Below, piece by piece: positions 11,890 through 23,509 of a stretch of 64,000 nucleotides of DNA. Origin of the DNA: Durusdinium trenchii (lineage: Eukaryota; Sar; Dinophyceae; Suessiales; Symbiodiniaceae); contig CAXAMN010013947.1 of NCBI GenBank assembly GCA_963970005.1, positions 94,368 to 158,367 on the forward strand. Direction: 5' to 3'. The translations under genes were made by a program, and so were the position numbers. How positions within the stretch are numbered: the stretch's first letter is position 1; each line of letters opens with the position of its first letter. Below the pieces are notes generated by a model that saw nothing but the letters and a program-made list of their open reading frames with translations, ran no database searches and had not been told where the DNA came from.

Positions 11890-12248
11890 GTAACCCTTGG
11901 AATCATAGGGATCCTTTCGGATTGTTTTGAGCTTTTAGCAGGGGGGCTGGTTGTTCATGCAAGTACCAGCCCAACGAAGAGGCTTGCATTGAACACTGAT
12001 ATCGGTGGGGACGCTCACCGACGTACCTGCATTTTCCTTTTCCGGATGGCATGAGGCTAAGCCCAGAACCTCACTCGGCAGACATGAACGAACGTTGTCA
12101 CCCTGTCGGACCGTCTTCGCTTTGAGCTTTTGGCCTTCTTTCCTCTTGAAGTCCTCAAGGTTCCCGTGGGTTGTACATGTACTCTTAGGAAATGGAACCC
12201 TAGGCCGGCGTGTGGCACTGCATTCAGTTCAGTACACAATATCTCAAG
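11890..12248 (+). repeat. U repeat copy U2 (variant 1)
   Basis: Nearly identical to U1 over its whole length (359 against 360 bases, a handful of substitutions), with the same stems and linker. It ends CTCAAG and runs directly into U3 through the shared TGTGT, so two U copies stand head to tail. Confidence 0.8.
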
Positions 12249-12251
12249 TGT

Positions 12252-12664
12252 GTAACCCTTGGAATCATAGGGATCCTTTTGGATTTTTCAGGTTTGCCTT
12301 TCTGTTTTCTTTCACAGCAAGGGGGACTGTCTACCCCACAGAAGTGACAGTCCAACGAAGAGGCTTCTGTGGCGGTACTGATATCACTGGAGACGTCCAG
12401 TGACGTACCTGCGTTTTTCCTTCCTTCCTTCCTGAATGGCATGAGGCTAAGCCAAGAACCTCGAAGTTTTGATGTTTTCTTTGAACTGCAGATGCGAGCG
12501 GACCGTCGTCAGCCTGTTCGTCCGTCGTTCGATTTCTTCTTCTTTGGGCCATTTCTCCGTTTGAAGACCCCCAGGATTCGCTGGTTCCCTACCGATACTC
12601 TTAGGACATGGAACCCTAGGCCGGCATGTGGCGCCGCTATCAAGTCAGTACGCATATCCATGAG
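12252..12664 (+). repeat. U repeat copy U3 (variant 2)
   Basis: Starts GTAACCC and ends CATGAG before TGTGT. Hairpin A is the same as U1. S1 is GGACTGTC (12324-12331) with GACAGTCC (12346-12353). The linker AACGAAGA is at 12354-12361. The S1 loop CCACAGAAG pairs with CTTCTGTGG (12364-12372); TACC pairs with GGTA (12374-12377) across bulged C12373. Hairpin C is CACTGG/CCAGTG (12385-12402), followed by ACGTACCTGC. The upstream closing arm reads GCAAGG here instead of GCAGG. The second half shares only scattered blocks with U1, mainly GGCATGAGGCTAAGCC and GGAACCCTAGGCCGGC. Confidence 0.8.
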
Positions 12665-13404
12665 TGTGTTTGGCCACGTGCCAGCGGGATGAGCCCGCAG
12701 AGTGCCTCCCGTGGACCCGTTGAACGGGGGTTTGTCGTTATCTCCCTTGCTTTGGAGATGTACGTGCCCAGAGCGGGCGAAGGTGGCCTAGGCCGTACGT
12801 ACGATGATTTTTGCCCCATCTTTGGAATTCCAAGTTGGCTCATGCCTGTACGTGACTGTAGCGGTCAAAGCAGCCAGCCATTTCGGCAGGGCACAAGGTG
12901 ACCACAGCGGTCAAAGCAAGTTTAAGGTCCATTGGGACCTGTCGCAACCTCGGATGCACACACAGCGTGCACATTGAAACGAGGCAGGTCACCTAGGTCG
13001 TTGCAATGAGGTTTGGTCTCATCGGTTTCCGTCCCCTCCATTTGGTTCCCCTTTCACCACTTCCCCTTCACACACCTTTGATTCCTCCTTTCTTTCACGT
13101 CCTCCTGTCTTCATGTCTGGTCATCTCATCCTTTCCTTCGTTTGCGTGCACATTGGTCCCGGCCTTAGTGTGTACGTGCACTTTTGCATACCTTTAAACA
13201 CAGGTTTCAGGTCGCCCAGGTCTTTACAATGAGGTGGGCTTCATCGGGTGTCCCTGTGCGCTTGGTTCCTTTCTCATTTCCACCACACACACCTTTGCCC
13301 CGTCTCGTCCTCCTGTCATGTCTTCATTCTTTTGTCTTGCGCGCGCACACGTACACATTGGCCCTCACCTTAGTTTTACGCCTCGCGAGGGGAGGCGTGT
13401 GCGT
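12665..13404 (+). repeat. X repeat copy X2
   Basis: Begins TTTGGCCACGTGCCAGCGGG after U3 and ends GGGGAGGCGTGTGCGT at the start of U4. It contains a diverged tandem pair (about 12985-13190 and 13200-13400), each with CAATGAGGTKTGG, a TTTGGTTCC-like block and ACACACCTTTG. An inverted copy with the same length and parts is at 34451-35182. Confidence 0.7.
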
Positions 13405-13815
13405 GTAACCCTTGGAATCATAGGGATCCTTTGGATTTTTCAGGTTTGCCTTTCTGTTTTCTTTCACAGCAGGGGGACTGTCTACCCCACAGAAGTGACA
13501 GTCCAACGAAGAGGCTTCTGTGACGGTACTGATATCACTGGAGACGTCCAGTGACGTACCTGCGTTTTTCCTTCTTCCTTCCTGAATGGCGTGAGGCTAA
13601 GCCAAGAACCTCGAAGTTTTGATGTTTTCTTTGAACTGCAGATGCGAGCGGACCGTCGTCAGCCTGTTCGTCCGTCGTTCGATTTCTTCTTCTTTGGGCC
13701 ATTTCTCCGGTTTGAAGACCCCCAGGATTCGCTGGTTCCCTACCGATACTCTTAGGACATGGAACCCTAGGCCGGCGTGTGGCACCGCTATCAAGTCAGT
13801 ACGCATATCCATGAG
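13405..13815 (+). repeat. U repeat copy U4 (variant 2)
   Basis: Same variant as U3, with closing arm GCAGG intact and S1 GGACTGTC/GACAGTCC. One arm of the extended pairing reads CTTCTGTGACGGTA rather than CTTCTGTGGCGGTA, a small mispairing. Ends CATGAG before (TG)n, where U5 starts. Confidence 0.8.
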
Positions 13816-13826
13816 TGTGTGTGTGT

Positions 13827-14197
13827 GTAACCTTTGGAGTCATAAGGTTCCTGTAAAAGCAGGGGGCTCGTGGACGCATGGATGGCACGAGCCAACGAAG
13901 ACCCATCCATGTCGTCGTGAAAACGTACCTGCAATTTGATCCCTCCTGGGTTTGTGGGGTGACAGCTGGAGGATACCAAGCTTTGGTCCCTGCTTGTAAC
14001 TAGAACAAGATCTTTCTTCTTGCTTCGGTTCTGCAGTCACGCATAGGGCTTTGCTTTTGCTTTCTTGCGTTTTGGAGTTTGGCCACCTAACGACTAGAAA
14101 TGATCAGGCCCCACCTTACTACCTGACCTTTCAGGAACTTGGTACCCTAGGTTGCCGTGTGGCGGGCGGCATTCGAGTCAGTACGCATTTCAATAAG
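13827..14197 (+). repeat. U repeat copy U5 (variant 3)
   Basis: Hairpin A has compensating change: CCTT-TGGAGTCAT-AAGG. S1 is GGCTCGTG (13865-13872) with CACGAGCC (13886-13893). The linker AACGAAGA is at 13894-13901. Loop CATGGATGG pairs with CCATCCATG (13903-13911); GACG pairs with CGTC (13913-13916) across bulged T13912. Hairpin C is reduced to CGT-GAAA-ACG, then TACCTGC. The copy ends CAATAAG before TGTGTGT. Outside the structure it shares little with U1-U4 apart from the end block GTCAGTACGCAT, so the architecture is conserved better than the sequence. Confidence 0.75.
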
Positions 14198-17130
14198 TGT
14201 GTGTCCGTGCCATTGGGGGAGGGAAAACATGCTGGTGGAAATTTGGCATGTCGCTGGGGAGCGGGACGATTGGTCCACGAGGCTTGTTGTTACATTGTTG
14301 TATCTGGTCTGTGGCACACCGAGTGGCCAAACTATATACGTCTGTGATGTTGCTGCGCCACGCCGTTTTGCGCGGCCTCGATGGAAAGTGCGTTCGCGTG
14401 ATTGTGCGCCAAGTGTAAATTCAGCATGTCGCTGGGGACCGGGATGATGCGCGGTGTCCACGACGTTCGGTGATCCTCATCACCATTATCACCACACCAT
14501 CACCATCATCTTCTTCAACCCTCATCCTCGCCCTTGTCACTTGTCCTTCGACTCCGGGTGCCAGGCTTCCAAGTTCGCCTGCCGTTGGATCAGCTCCTTG
14601 CGCTCAAGGAAATGATGTGAGGTCATGACCCTGATGTTTCCAAGTGCCTCAATCCCTGAGTGCAGTCCCATCAGTCAAGGGATCCACGGGAAGTGCTTCA
14701 CGGGCCAATGTAGAGGCTCCAGAAAGTGGGCTTGTCTGGAATCAAACTTTCTGAGGTCTTATGAGTTTTATGCTATCTTGTGATCTTATAGTCTCCACGT
14801 ATTTGCCGTTCCCAAGCTCCAGCAAAGTGCCTTAGCAATGTTTGAAGAGCCTGATCTGCAGGCCTCATGCAACCAGATCAAACATGTGAGAGAGAAAGGG
14901 CGCAAAATGGTGCAAATGCTCGCATAAATGCTTTCGACTGGTGTAGCCAAGTTAGCCTTTGGTCCTGCGCAAGGATGTAAGTGGGAAGGCTGGGAAGGGT
15001 CGCGAAGTATAAGTACACGCCATCATTGTCATTGAGACAGGAGTGGAGCAACAAACACAATGGCAATTCGTGGATTCCCAGTATCCACAGTTCAAATGCA
15101 AAAGCTCAGATGCACTAACTTGTTGTGTTTCCTGGTGATTTGAAGAAACCACTGTCTTATGCCGTCCTGGTCCATCAATGAAAAACCAACAGAATGTTCT
15201 CCCAGGCAAAGCTTAAACCCCTGTCAAAGCTTCACAAGGACTTCATTTGCCTAAGCTTCCGGTCCTAAAGTATCCGTGTTAAGTGCCCGCACAAGAAGGA
15301 GAGGCGTGTCTCCCACCTGCCCAAATGAGCCAAATATGACACCCTTCCGCATCGAAAATACTGTATTGAGATCGAGGGGCGCTTGTTCTCTATCAAAGAA
15401 TCAGCAAACCTATGCTGAGAAGGCCAGGATTTGTGCTGTTCTTTGAAGGGACTCGCAAAGACCAAAAACAATCGAAGAAACATGATGGTAGTGGCATCCC
15501 ATGAGGTTTTGCCGTTTTCGGCCTATCCCCCTCAAAAACGGTACGAAGGGTTTTGCATCTTCCCATGGGATTGTCATATTTTACATGGGATCTCCCTTGG
15601 ATCCCAACGTTTTTTCATGTATATAATCGCAGGATCACCACTGGAGCTTTGCCTCATTAATCTCCTCAAAAGTGGCACCACGAGCCAAGGCCTCATTCTC
15701 ATTGAGGCCGCACGGCGTTCAAAAGCCAGAGGCAAACCAGGCATCCTTCGGTTCTAGTACCCTTTGTATCTACCACAGTGCCAGAAAAAGGACTTTCAGT
15801 ACTTGATTCTAATTCTATTCAACTGATTCTAAAGAAGACTCAGTGACTTCTTGCATATCCTCAGCTCGCATGTGCCTCAACGATCAAACTGCTTCGCAGC
15901 TGCTTCGCAGGCCTGCCGGGCCAGCGCCTCGTCTCGATCTTGTAGAGCTTCAAGGAGAAGTCGCCTGGCTTTGACGTTGCATGGCCTGTTTGCTCCAGAT
16001 CCGTGTGAAATGGACCCCACAAGTTCGGAGAATCTTCGAACCCAGGCTGTAACAAGTGGCCAGTACTCTCTGTTTGCTAGAGGGCATTCGCTATATTTGG
16101 TGCGCAAGCTTAAGTAGCCGGACAAACGCCCAGCAGCTCATCTCCCAAGCTGATCAGGGTGGAGCGGCGTGTCACAAGTCTCCTGATGCTCTTCTGCTTC
16201 CTGTCCAAGAATTAGACTCAGAGTGCAGAGTGCTTGTATCACGGTACCTGTTGCTAAAGGGTCTGGAATCTAGAATGAAGAGTCGTGCTAGATGAGTTAA
16301 AAGGTAATGGTAATATATTTTATATAGTACAAATATGCACTCTTGCTCGTTCACATTTTTTAGGCTTCAGTATCCTGATTGTACTTCGCCTGCCATGGCA
16401 AAGCCATGTCATGTGCAGTGTTGAAATGCATTCAATAACAATTGGGCAAGTTCCAGCAATGAAACTTGAGCAATGTTCCTGAGGGTGCGAGCGTAGGTAG
16501 AGTTGGTCATTCTCATCTGCATACGCAGCGGTTTCTCTAGCTCTCCACATTTGGAAACAGGTAGAGCACTACATTCGCATAGGCATGCCAGAATAAGTAG
16601 AAACAACTGAAACCATAGTGCTGGTACAACTGGAATGGACCGAGTGTGAGATCAAGGTGCATGTCTGTGCATGTCTGTGCACGTCAAACCAGCCAGTTGA
16701 GAGCCCACACCGCAGCTGGTTGAAGTTTCGCAACAGTCTGAGCGAGTGAAGTTGGCACCGCATGGGGTGGTGGCGATCACTCCGATGGAGCGAGCGATAT
16801 TTCCAAGGTACAACATCCAACACGAATGACTGCCTGCTGACCTGCTATATAAAGTAAAGCAGCTGGGCTCCAACACGAAAGCGAAGCAAACAAGCAAAAA
16901 ACACCCTTCACAACGTCTCCCAGCAGTTCTCTGGGCTGGCTGCTTTGGAGGCTCCCATGTATAAGGCCTCATGAGTCAAACAAACCAAACAAGGTCAAAC
17001 AACGGCTTGATTTGTGAGGAACTCGGCTGACGGCTCAGTTCGAAGGGACGGTGATTCTATACAAAGTGGTCCACAGAGTCCACGTCAAACAAAAGCCTCT
17101 GGACATCTTTTGCACGATAGACTATATACA
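14198..17130. other. No confident gene
   Basis: A CAC/CAT-rich microsatellite lies at 14475-14512. The minus frame 15877-16125, ending ARRLLLEALQDRDEALARQA with a stop at 15877, has good protein composition and may be a terminal exon. The minus frame 15265-15483 is another weak candidate. I cannot link either to further exons. The rest shows nothing. Confidence 0.35.
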
Positions 17131-17150
17131 GTATATATATATATATATTA
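17131..17150. repeat. (TA)n microsatellite
   Basis: Ten or so TA units within a longer AT-rich stretch. A similar AT/TA tract is at 18949-18998. Confidence 0.85.
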
Positions 17151-19530
17151 TATTTATGTGTTTGTTGCATCTCACATGTTCAGTTGATCACCACTGAACA
17201 CTGTTCATTTGGCCGCAGAAACAAATGCCAAACGGGGCATCTCCCCATCCCAAGTTGGCCTTCCTGCGCCTATTCCCAGTCCAAAAGATTCCAGCCTCAT
17301 TGCAAACATCGAGTAGTGCCGCAGCAACCTGCAGTTGCTACGTGTGTGTGTGTCTTGTGAATCAGCCACTGAATTGTTGCTTTGGAGGTTCGATGCTCAC
17401 ATGGCTCTGGGTCAACAAACGATGTGAAGCAATCCATCCTCCGCCGTGATACTGCCCAAAACGTGTGTGAAGCGATTCGGGTTCTCTGCATCCTCTGCAA
17501 CTTACAGTAAAAAACTGAAGCAAATGAGACGAACTTAGAAGTCTTGCACAAATTGTATTATATATAATATAGTACTACATAGTGACATATTGGGACCAGG
17601 CCACCATTCGATCACAATACTGGAATATCTCTCTTGTATGCTACAGCACCTTTCCTTCAGTAGGACAAGAAGCTTGAAGTTGACACCAGGCATATGGCAA
17701 GCTATGCATCCGTTGCATGTATGCTGTATGTACCCGATCCTGCTGCCATTTCTGAATGACAGCACATCGTCAAAAGACGCAAAACAAAACATGTGTTTTG
17801 CTGGATTTGGTAAATGAGAGCCTGCGAATGAATTGCTTGGTGTCACGCAGAGTGTTTGTCCAACAACAGTATGAAGAAAGCTTATGTGGACAGCAGACCC
17901 AAAGGTGACGAACGTTTTAGAGCAAACAAATCCTTTTGCGCCTCATCCCAGCACCCACATACACGAATTGCACAGCTCTCCTGCAAAGTCCCCAGACAGG
18001 TTGCCACCATCACTGCAACAGTAGAATGTCAACAATGGAGTGCGTCAAGAAGCAAGCCAAAAAAGTGAGTATGCCCTAGGTCTCTTCCATGACCAGCAAG
18101 GAACCAGGACCTTTGCTGCTCTAGTTGTTTTTCAACGGTCCTCAGATGGACCCACCCACCCGTGCCGAAAAGAGTGACGTGCGATGTGTAAGACCTTCCC
18201 ACATGGCCAAGGTGGCCAGAAGGCCCCAAGGCCAAGCGAAGTCCTCCAGGGTGGGCAAGGACTTGTTCAACTCCCATGCCTGGCAGTCGCTTCTCGTGTC
18301 GCCCAGTCCATCACGACCACGGGCGCCGGTCACTTGGCTCAGTCCCCTCCGTCAGTGCGGAGCGGCCCCTCCTGGCCTGCTCTGGGCTGTAGCCATCAGC
18401 TTCCACCTGCGCAAGATCAGTGATGCGGCTAAGCGACAGGACTATACCCGTTTCGGTGAAGTCTAGTGGACTATTGTTACCTGAATTGAGACTCTGCCGC
18501 GCATGTTCCTTCGCTACTCAGGTCTTTCTTATGGATTGTGAGGCAGATCATCTAAAAACATAATTCTAGCTGTGCAACAATGAACAAAATTGACGTGTCA
18601 CCAAAATCAACCGGCTAGCTGGTCCGAAGCTCACACTTTCCCGTCTGGCGAGTAGATCGAGATCTATACAGGCTGGAAGTGCACAGAGTTTGCACTCTCT
18701 GGAGTTTCCATGCACTCAATCTTTGTAGGCAGGGCAATGCCTTTGGAATCTGGTCATGCATTGGGTGTATCTCGATCGAGCAGCATCAAAATGCATGTTG
18801 CCATCCGCATGGAACAGAACGATAAATGAACTAGAATATTTCAACCATTTCTCCGATCCTTGTCGGACCAGACACATGGCACTTGCCAAAAAGGCGCACA
18901 GATTGACGAATTAAGCAGCAGCACACAGTTGTCATAACATTCATATGTCTATATATATATATATGTATATGTATAATGCATTTATGTATTATATATATAC
19001 AAAATACAATATGGCATGGAGACTACCACAAAGGTTCCTGCTCATGTTATATATAGAGGTTTTGAGGATGATGGAAGCACAATCCAATGCTTAATGTTAT
19101 ATAAAGTAGCACCTTTGGATGATGCCCAACAAAGCTTCTCCTTCAAGCACCCCAACGAGTTTCTCTTGATTACAGGAATTGCTGGTGAGGGTTCATGGAA
19201 TGCCAGATTGCCACTGCAGAATGGAAGTCCTACAATACGATGTTGGCGGCCATTTCCTTTGCTCGCATCTTACACGAATTGAGCATACAAACAGGAAAGA
19301 TTCTCACACTGTAATTTCATGTTTATGGAACAAGTGCAGGTCTCATTCTCGGTGATGCTAGCATTTTTTTTGGTGCGGCCGTCGCGTATCTGTGTTTGAG
19401 TGCGTGGAGACGCAACACCTTGAGTTTCATTATGCTGTTCGGTCCACTGGCGAGCGTAGATCACATAGATTCTGCAAGAATAAACAAAACTACCGTAATT
19501 CAATCGCGATAAAGCATCTAGAAAATAGAG
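17151..19530. other. No gene seen
   Basis: AT-richer DNA with a TA/TGTA tract at 18949-18998. Short open frames on both strands show no motif. Confidence 0.45.
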
Positions 19531-19535
19531 AGCGG

Positions 19536-19580
19536 GTGGTCATGGGGCCTGGGTTTTGGTTTTCCCAAAATTTTAGGTAA
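19536..19580 (-). repeat. Repeat end matching 29806-29850 in reverse
   Basis: The stretch GGTCATGGGGCCTGGGTTTT followed by GGTTTTCCC is the reverse complement of a stretch at about 29806-29850 on the other side of the copia element. It suggests two copies of a short repeat in opposite orientation. Confidence 0.5.
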
Positions 19581-19779
19581 ATGCTTCAATGGCAGCCCCT
19601 TTCCATATAAACGCACATATAATCTATTCCTGCTCTCTCTATGAACAAATATATTATGTATTCTGTATTCCTGAGACAGGGTCATTTTAGTGTTTTGGAA
19701 GCAGCAATCAGTCATTCAGATGGTTTTGAACCAGATATATAATTAGGAAAAAAGCAGGCCATAAAAGTGTTTATTTTTA

Positions 19780-20240
19780 CAATTGTCCTCTAGATCTCTG
19801 CTTGTAATAATGTTTAGATTTGGAAAGATTTTATATAGACGCTTTTATGTTATAAAAGATTCTCTATAGGTCTCTGCAGATAATCAGTTTTAGATTGAAA
19901 CAAGTATATAGAAACCTTGTATGTTAAAAGTTTTCTTCTAGATTTCTGCGGGTAAGAGCTTGCATTTTCAAAGCTTTCCTCTGGATCTCTGGGAAAGTAG
20001 ATATCCCATATATGTGTGGTTTCATGAAAGGAAAGCTCTTGAAAGAAAGACTTATTTATTGATATATAGCATGTCTAAATTGACATGACCATTTCCAGAG
20101 ATCCAGAGGAAAGCTTTTGAAATGAAAGTTTTTATGTATTTTATTGTAGAAATGATCATTCCCAGAGATCTGGAGGGAAGCTCTTGAATTAGAAGCTTGT
20201 ACATAAAACATGTTTAATATGTCTACAGTATTTCCAGTGA
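19780..20240. repeat. Degenerate AT-rich repeat with inverted pair
   Basis: The motif CTCTAGATCTCTG recurs about every 50-90 bases: forward at 19787, 19861, 19930 and 19978, and reversed at 20095 and 20161. The copies at 19966-20000 and 20090-20122 are near-perfect inverted repeats over about 30 bases around AAAGCTTTCCTCTGGATCTC. They could form a hairpin with a loop of about 90 bases. Confidence 0.6.
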
Positions 20241-20660
20241 TTGCTGTAAATAAATAAATCTAACTATTTACTCCAAAAAAGAGTTTTAGTCTTGTTCCCA
20301 GCACTCCCAGGGCAAAAACATACTGTAAAACACGGGGTTTTGTACCATGTGTTCTCTTAAACTTAACAGACTAGAGCTAGAATAGACATAGGTAGAATTA
20401 AATTGGATTTGAGTTAGAGTTAAGATAGAACTGAATTGAAGCCGAATTTCAACTAAACTTATATTGACCTATAACTATAACCTATTTGAAACTAGATGGG
20501 AGTTGAATTAGCAAGGAATTGGAATTAAGATTAGAAGTTCGCCAGAAATAAGATGTAAGACGCTTGAGCTACAAGATGCACAAGTCGAGGAGGAATCGAA
20601 ATTACAAATCCGAAGCAAAAGCAACAAGCATTGAATTAGAACTACAGCTTACACAGATTC
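20241..20660. repeat. Low-complexity GAATTAGA-type sequence
   Basis: A/G-rich degenerate repeats of GAATTGAA, GAGTTAGAG and similar up to the copia LTR. No gene. Confidence 0.5.
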
Positions 20661-20667
20661 ATAACTC

Positions 20668-20845
20668 TGAGTAACAACAGTTCGAGGGCTCTCAAACTGC
20701 AAAGAAGGAAGCGGCGCGCTCCGAAATCAATTGCTTTTACCGCCATGGCACATGGTCAAGAAAGGTTGGCAGAAGGATCCTGAACACGAGTGGCCACGGG
20801 CGACAAGCCTGAAAGACCAAGGAAACGCGTGGCATGAATTTCACA
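20668..20845 (-). repeat. 3' LTR of the copia element
   Basis: 178 bp, TG...CA in both orientations. Compared with the right copy it has about six substitutions and one single-base indel, all in the first 85 bases; the other half is identical. Confidence 0.88.
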
Positions 20846-20866
20846 CTGATGTTTTTTTTGTTGGTC
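20846..20866 (-). other. Candidate polypurine tract
   Basis: On the minus strand AAAGACCAACAAAAAAAACA runs up to the 3' LTR, the expected position of the plus-strand primer. A few pyrimidines interrupt it. Confidence 0.5.
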
Positions 20867-20899
20867 TTTCAGTGTCGACGTGGGACGTTGGAGCCAACT

Positions 20900-21663
20900 T
20901 GAGAACTCTTCGCGAAGCCTCACGTCAAATTTCGTGAGTCCATCCGCACGCATCAGTCCTGTCGGGACCCAATGAAAGTCCTTGGCTGCAACTGTTTCCT
21001 GAACAGCACGGATGTTGATCAAAGATCTTTTGTCCGTGGTATTGGGAGCTCCATTGATGATGCAGTCATATAATGATTTTGCATCTGTGCACTGCACAAA
21101 ATCCAACTTGCTACCGGCTCTATGGGCTGGTATGTTGCACAAATTTCTGACAACATCATGTTGGCGTAAGCCGACCGATCCGCTCCTTCGTCTGCAGCCG
21201 AGCTCTCTGAAGCTAAGGTGCTCCTGCACACTCTTTGGGATCTGCAAGATCGCCAGTCCAGGATGTTGACCGGGCTGGTCCGCTGGCGCACGCTCGGTGT
21301 CGTGAGGCATACCAAGACTCCAAGCTGCGAGCTGGAATACTCCGCATTGGCGAAGCTTGCATCCGTGTATGTGACCAGCATGCTTCTTTTGTTCAGCGGC
21401 ACATTTGTCACCAACATTCCTCTATCTGGCGTCTCCTTGAGGAAGTCTACCGTGGAGTAGAGGGTCTTGAGGTCGGAGACCATTGTCTTCCTTCCACGGT
21501 TGTGCAAAGTGATGGCTACCTCTGGGCGCGCCTGCCCTGCTACCCATTGAAGGCAACCTGCGACACTTCGGAACTCCCTTTGTTCATCTTCGTTCAGGAG
21601 GTCATTGGGAGGTCTGCCTCTAGCCACGGAGCCGGACTGGAGTCCTTTGAGAAACGTCTTCAT
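20900..21663 (-). pseudogene. Copia RNase H domain
   Basis: Minus frame 21663-21019 carries the RNase H start VTYTDASFAN (catalytic Asp), then DWRSCRSQRV and STLASESSAADEGAD (catalytic Glu). A second frame, minus 21310-20756, holds the end of the domain: FVQCTDAKSLYDCIIN, NIRAVQETVAAKDFHWVPT and MRADGLTKFD. The two must be joined by a frameshift near 21150. Upstream, ARPEVAI and DLKTLYSTVDFLKE belong to the RT-RNase H connection. The domain is complete in outline but broken. Confidence 0.85.
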
Positions 21664-22536
21664 GGTGATCTGACTCCATTGCTCCGGGTGAGCGTCAGCT
21701 CTTGTCCCTTGAAGGTCACTGGTGAGTCTATCTGAATGGTCTTTCGTTCACCCCCTTTGAAAAGGGAGGTGGTCTCTTCCAAGTTGTAGTCAGCACGCGC
21801 GACTCCAATGAAGTCGTCCACGTAGACCAGTACTGCCGATTGCAGCTGATCACTTTCGTCGAACTTCAGGAAGAGCATCGGTTCATACCGATGTCGTTGG
21901 TAGCCCTTGGGAGTGAGGCGGCTGACGACCTCCATGCACCAAAGGTATGGCCCGTTGCTTAGGCCATATATGTTGCCTTTGACCCTGTACAACCGACTGG
22001 TCCAGCACTTCGTCATCTGGATCAAACGGTCTTTTGGAGGCCACAAAAACAAAGGCAAGGGCCGTTCGCCGTCAGGCTGTGAACCCTGAAGGAACGCAGT
22101 GCTTGCGTCTCCGATCCAGGCTGTCCAGGTCTGTCCCGTGTCTCCGAGCTGAGCGTTGTGGCCTGCTGTGATCATGCAGTACATTATCTGTTCGCTCAGT
22201 CTTCCCGGTGTCGGTGCCGACCTGGTCAACGAGAACAAATCCGGGTCGGTGTGACCCAAGGCAACTACCCGACACTTTGCTTTCAGCTCACCGCATCCGC
22301 GGTTTTTGTCTCTGTATGCCGCTCTTGAGCGGAGACATCTCTTCCGCACCTCTGGGTCTGCTAGCACGATTTGCTTGTTCATCATCGAGTGGCTCAGTCG
22401 ATTGCCATTCTAACCAGGACTCGAATTCTTTCTCGATGGCCTTGATGAACTGTTCAAGCGCCGGCTTTGACATGGTGGCGAGAATTGTCCGCCAGGGCAA
22501 CTCCCGATCGAGCTGTTTTTGCTCCTGTCGTGTCAC
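21660..22536 (-). pseudogene. Copia reverse transcriptase domain
   Basis: Minus frames 22536-22288 and 22385-21660 together form the copia RT. The first holds KQLDRELPWRTILA and FIKAIEKEFESWLEW; the second has KAKCRVVALGHTDPDLF, SAPTPGR, WTAWIGDASTAFLQG (first catalytic Asp), the YGLSNGP box and the catalytic LVYVDDFIGV. A frameshift separates the two frames near 22330, and another occurs after the VDD box before RNase H. All catalytic Asp residues are still present. Confidence 0.88.
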
Positions 22537-23509
22537 GCGAGGTTGCTTGGTGTCCTCGGTTGGGGTGTCTTCATCAGTCGATGAGTCTGCACTGCTATCA
22601 GACTCAGTCGGGTCCTTTGTGGTGCTGAGAACATCGTGCGTGTGCGCTGTTGAGTGGTGAGATAGGCTTGATGGAACCTGGTGTGCTTGGGTCCATAGTT
22701 CATGGGGAGCGACCCGTCCATGTGCTTGGTCACTCTGGTGATGTTGTTGTCATCGTCCAGCATCAATGCGGTCATCGCTTCGAAGGCCCGCTTCTGTGGT
22801 AGAAGTGGTGCTGTTGTTGTGTCTTCTTGTACTACCTGAGGTAACACCGATGCCGATGCTGACGCTGGTGCTTCTGCTGCTTGTCCTGCAAAATGCTGGG
22901 ACGGATGTGAAACTGAGACCGGCGGGGTCTCTGGGACTTCTTGCCAATGGTGGTGTTCCGTCTGGATGGATGTCGGTTGTTCCGACGACTGAAGGTGTTG
23001 CGATACCTGAAGTTCGGGATGATTTTCATCCAAGGCGGTTTCGCGTCACTCTGGTGTGTTTGTGTGACCGACGGTGGGCCTGGGATCTCCTCGCCGTTCA
23101 CGTTGTCTTGGACAGCGCGGTTTGGTGGAGTCTGTTCTTGTTGTGAAACTTGGACTTGAGGCGGAGGTGTCTCTTCCAGAGAAGGCTGCTCTGCTGGCGC
23201 TTCTATCGCTGCTGGTGGCGGTGGAAGTGCATGGGTTCGTGCCTGTTCTATCTGGTGGTGCCGTGCCCGCCGTGGTGTCCTTTCTCTCGGTAGTCTGCCA
23301 TAGTTGTGAACTGGTGTCTGTGGGGCTGACACCTGGATGTTCACGGCGCTTTCATGGTCCTGGTGTATGTTCTGAAGAGTGTTTTCCTGCCGTGTGCTTT
23401 GGAGATGCAGTCGGGGTGTTGCTGGCGCCGGTGTGCTCGGCGCTGGTGCCGGGTCTTTGGCCGGTGTTGCAGGAACTGCAAGGCCAATTGGCTCGAGAGG
23501 TGTAGCCAT
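22533..23509 (-). pseudogene. Copia proline-rich hinge
   Basis: Minus frames 23509-22832 and 23033-22533 encode a Pro/Gln/Thr-rich linker between integrase and RT, with KRAFEAMTALMLDDDNNI near its end. Such a hinge is usual in copia polyproteins of this type. A frameshift joins the two frames near 22950. Confidence 0.65.

Noticed and set aside
10447-14197. Known self-cleaving ribozymes in the U repeats
   Set aside because: I looked for the hammerhead core (CUGANGA with GAAA), HDV-like order with a P4 stem and catalytic C, and twister/pistol consensus; none fits, although HDV-like topology is superficially similar.
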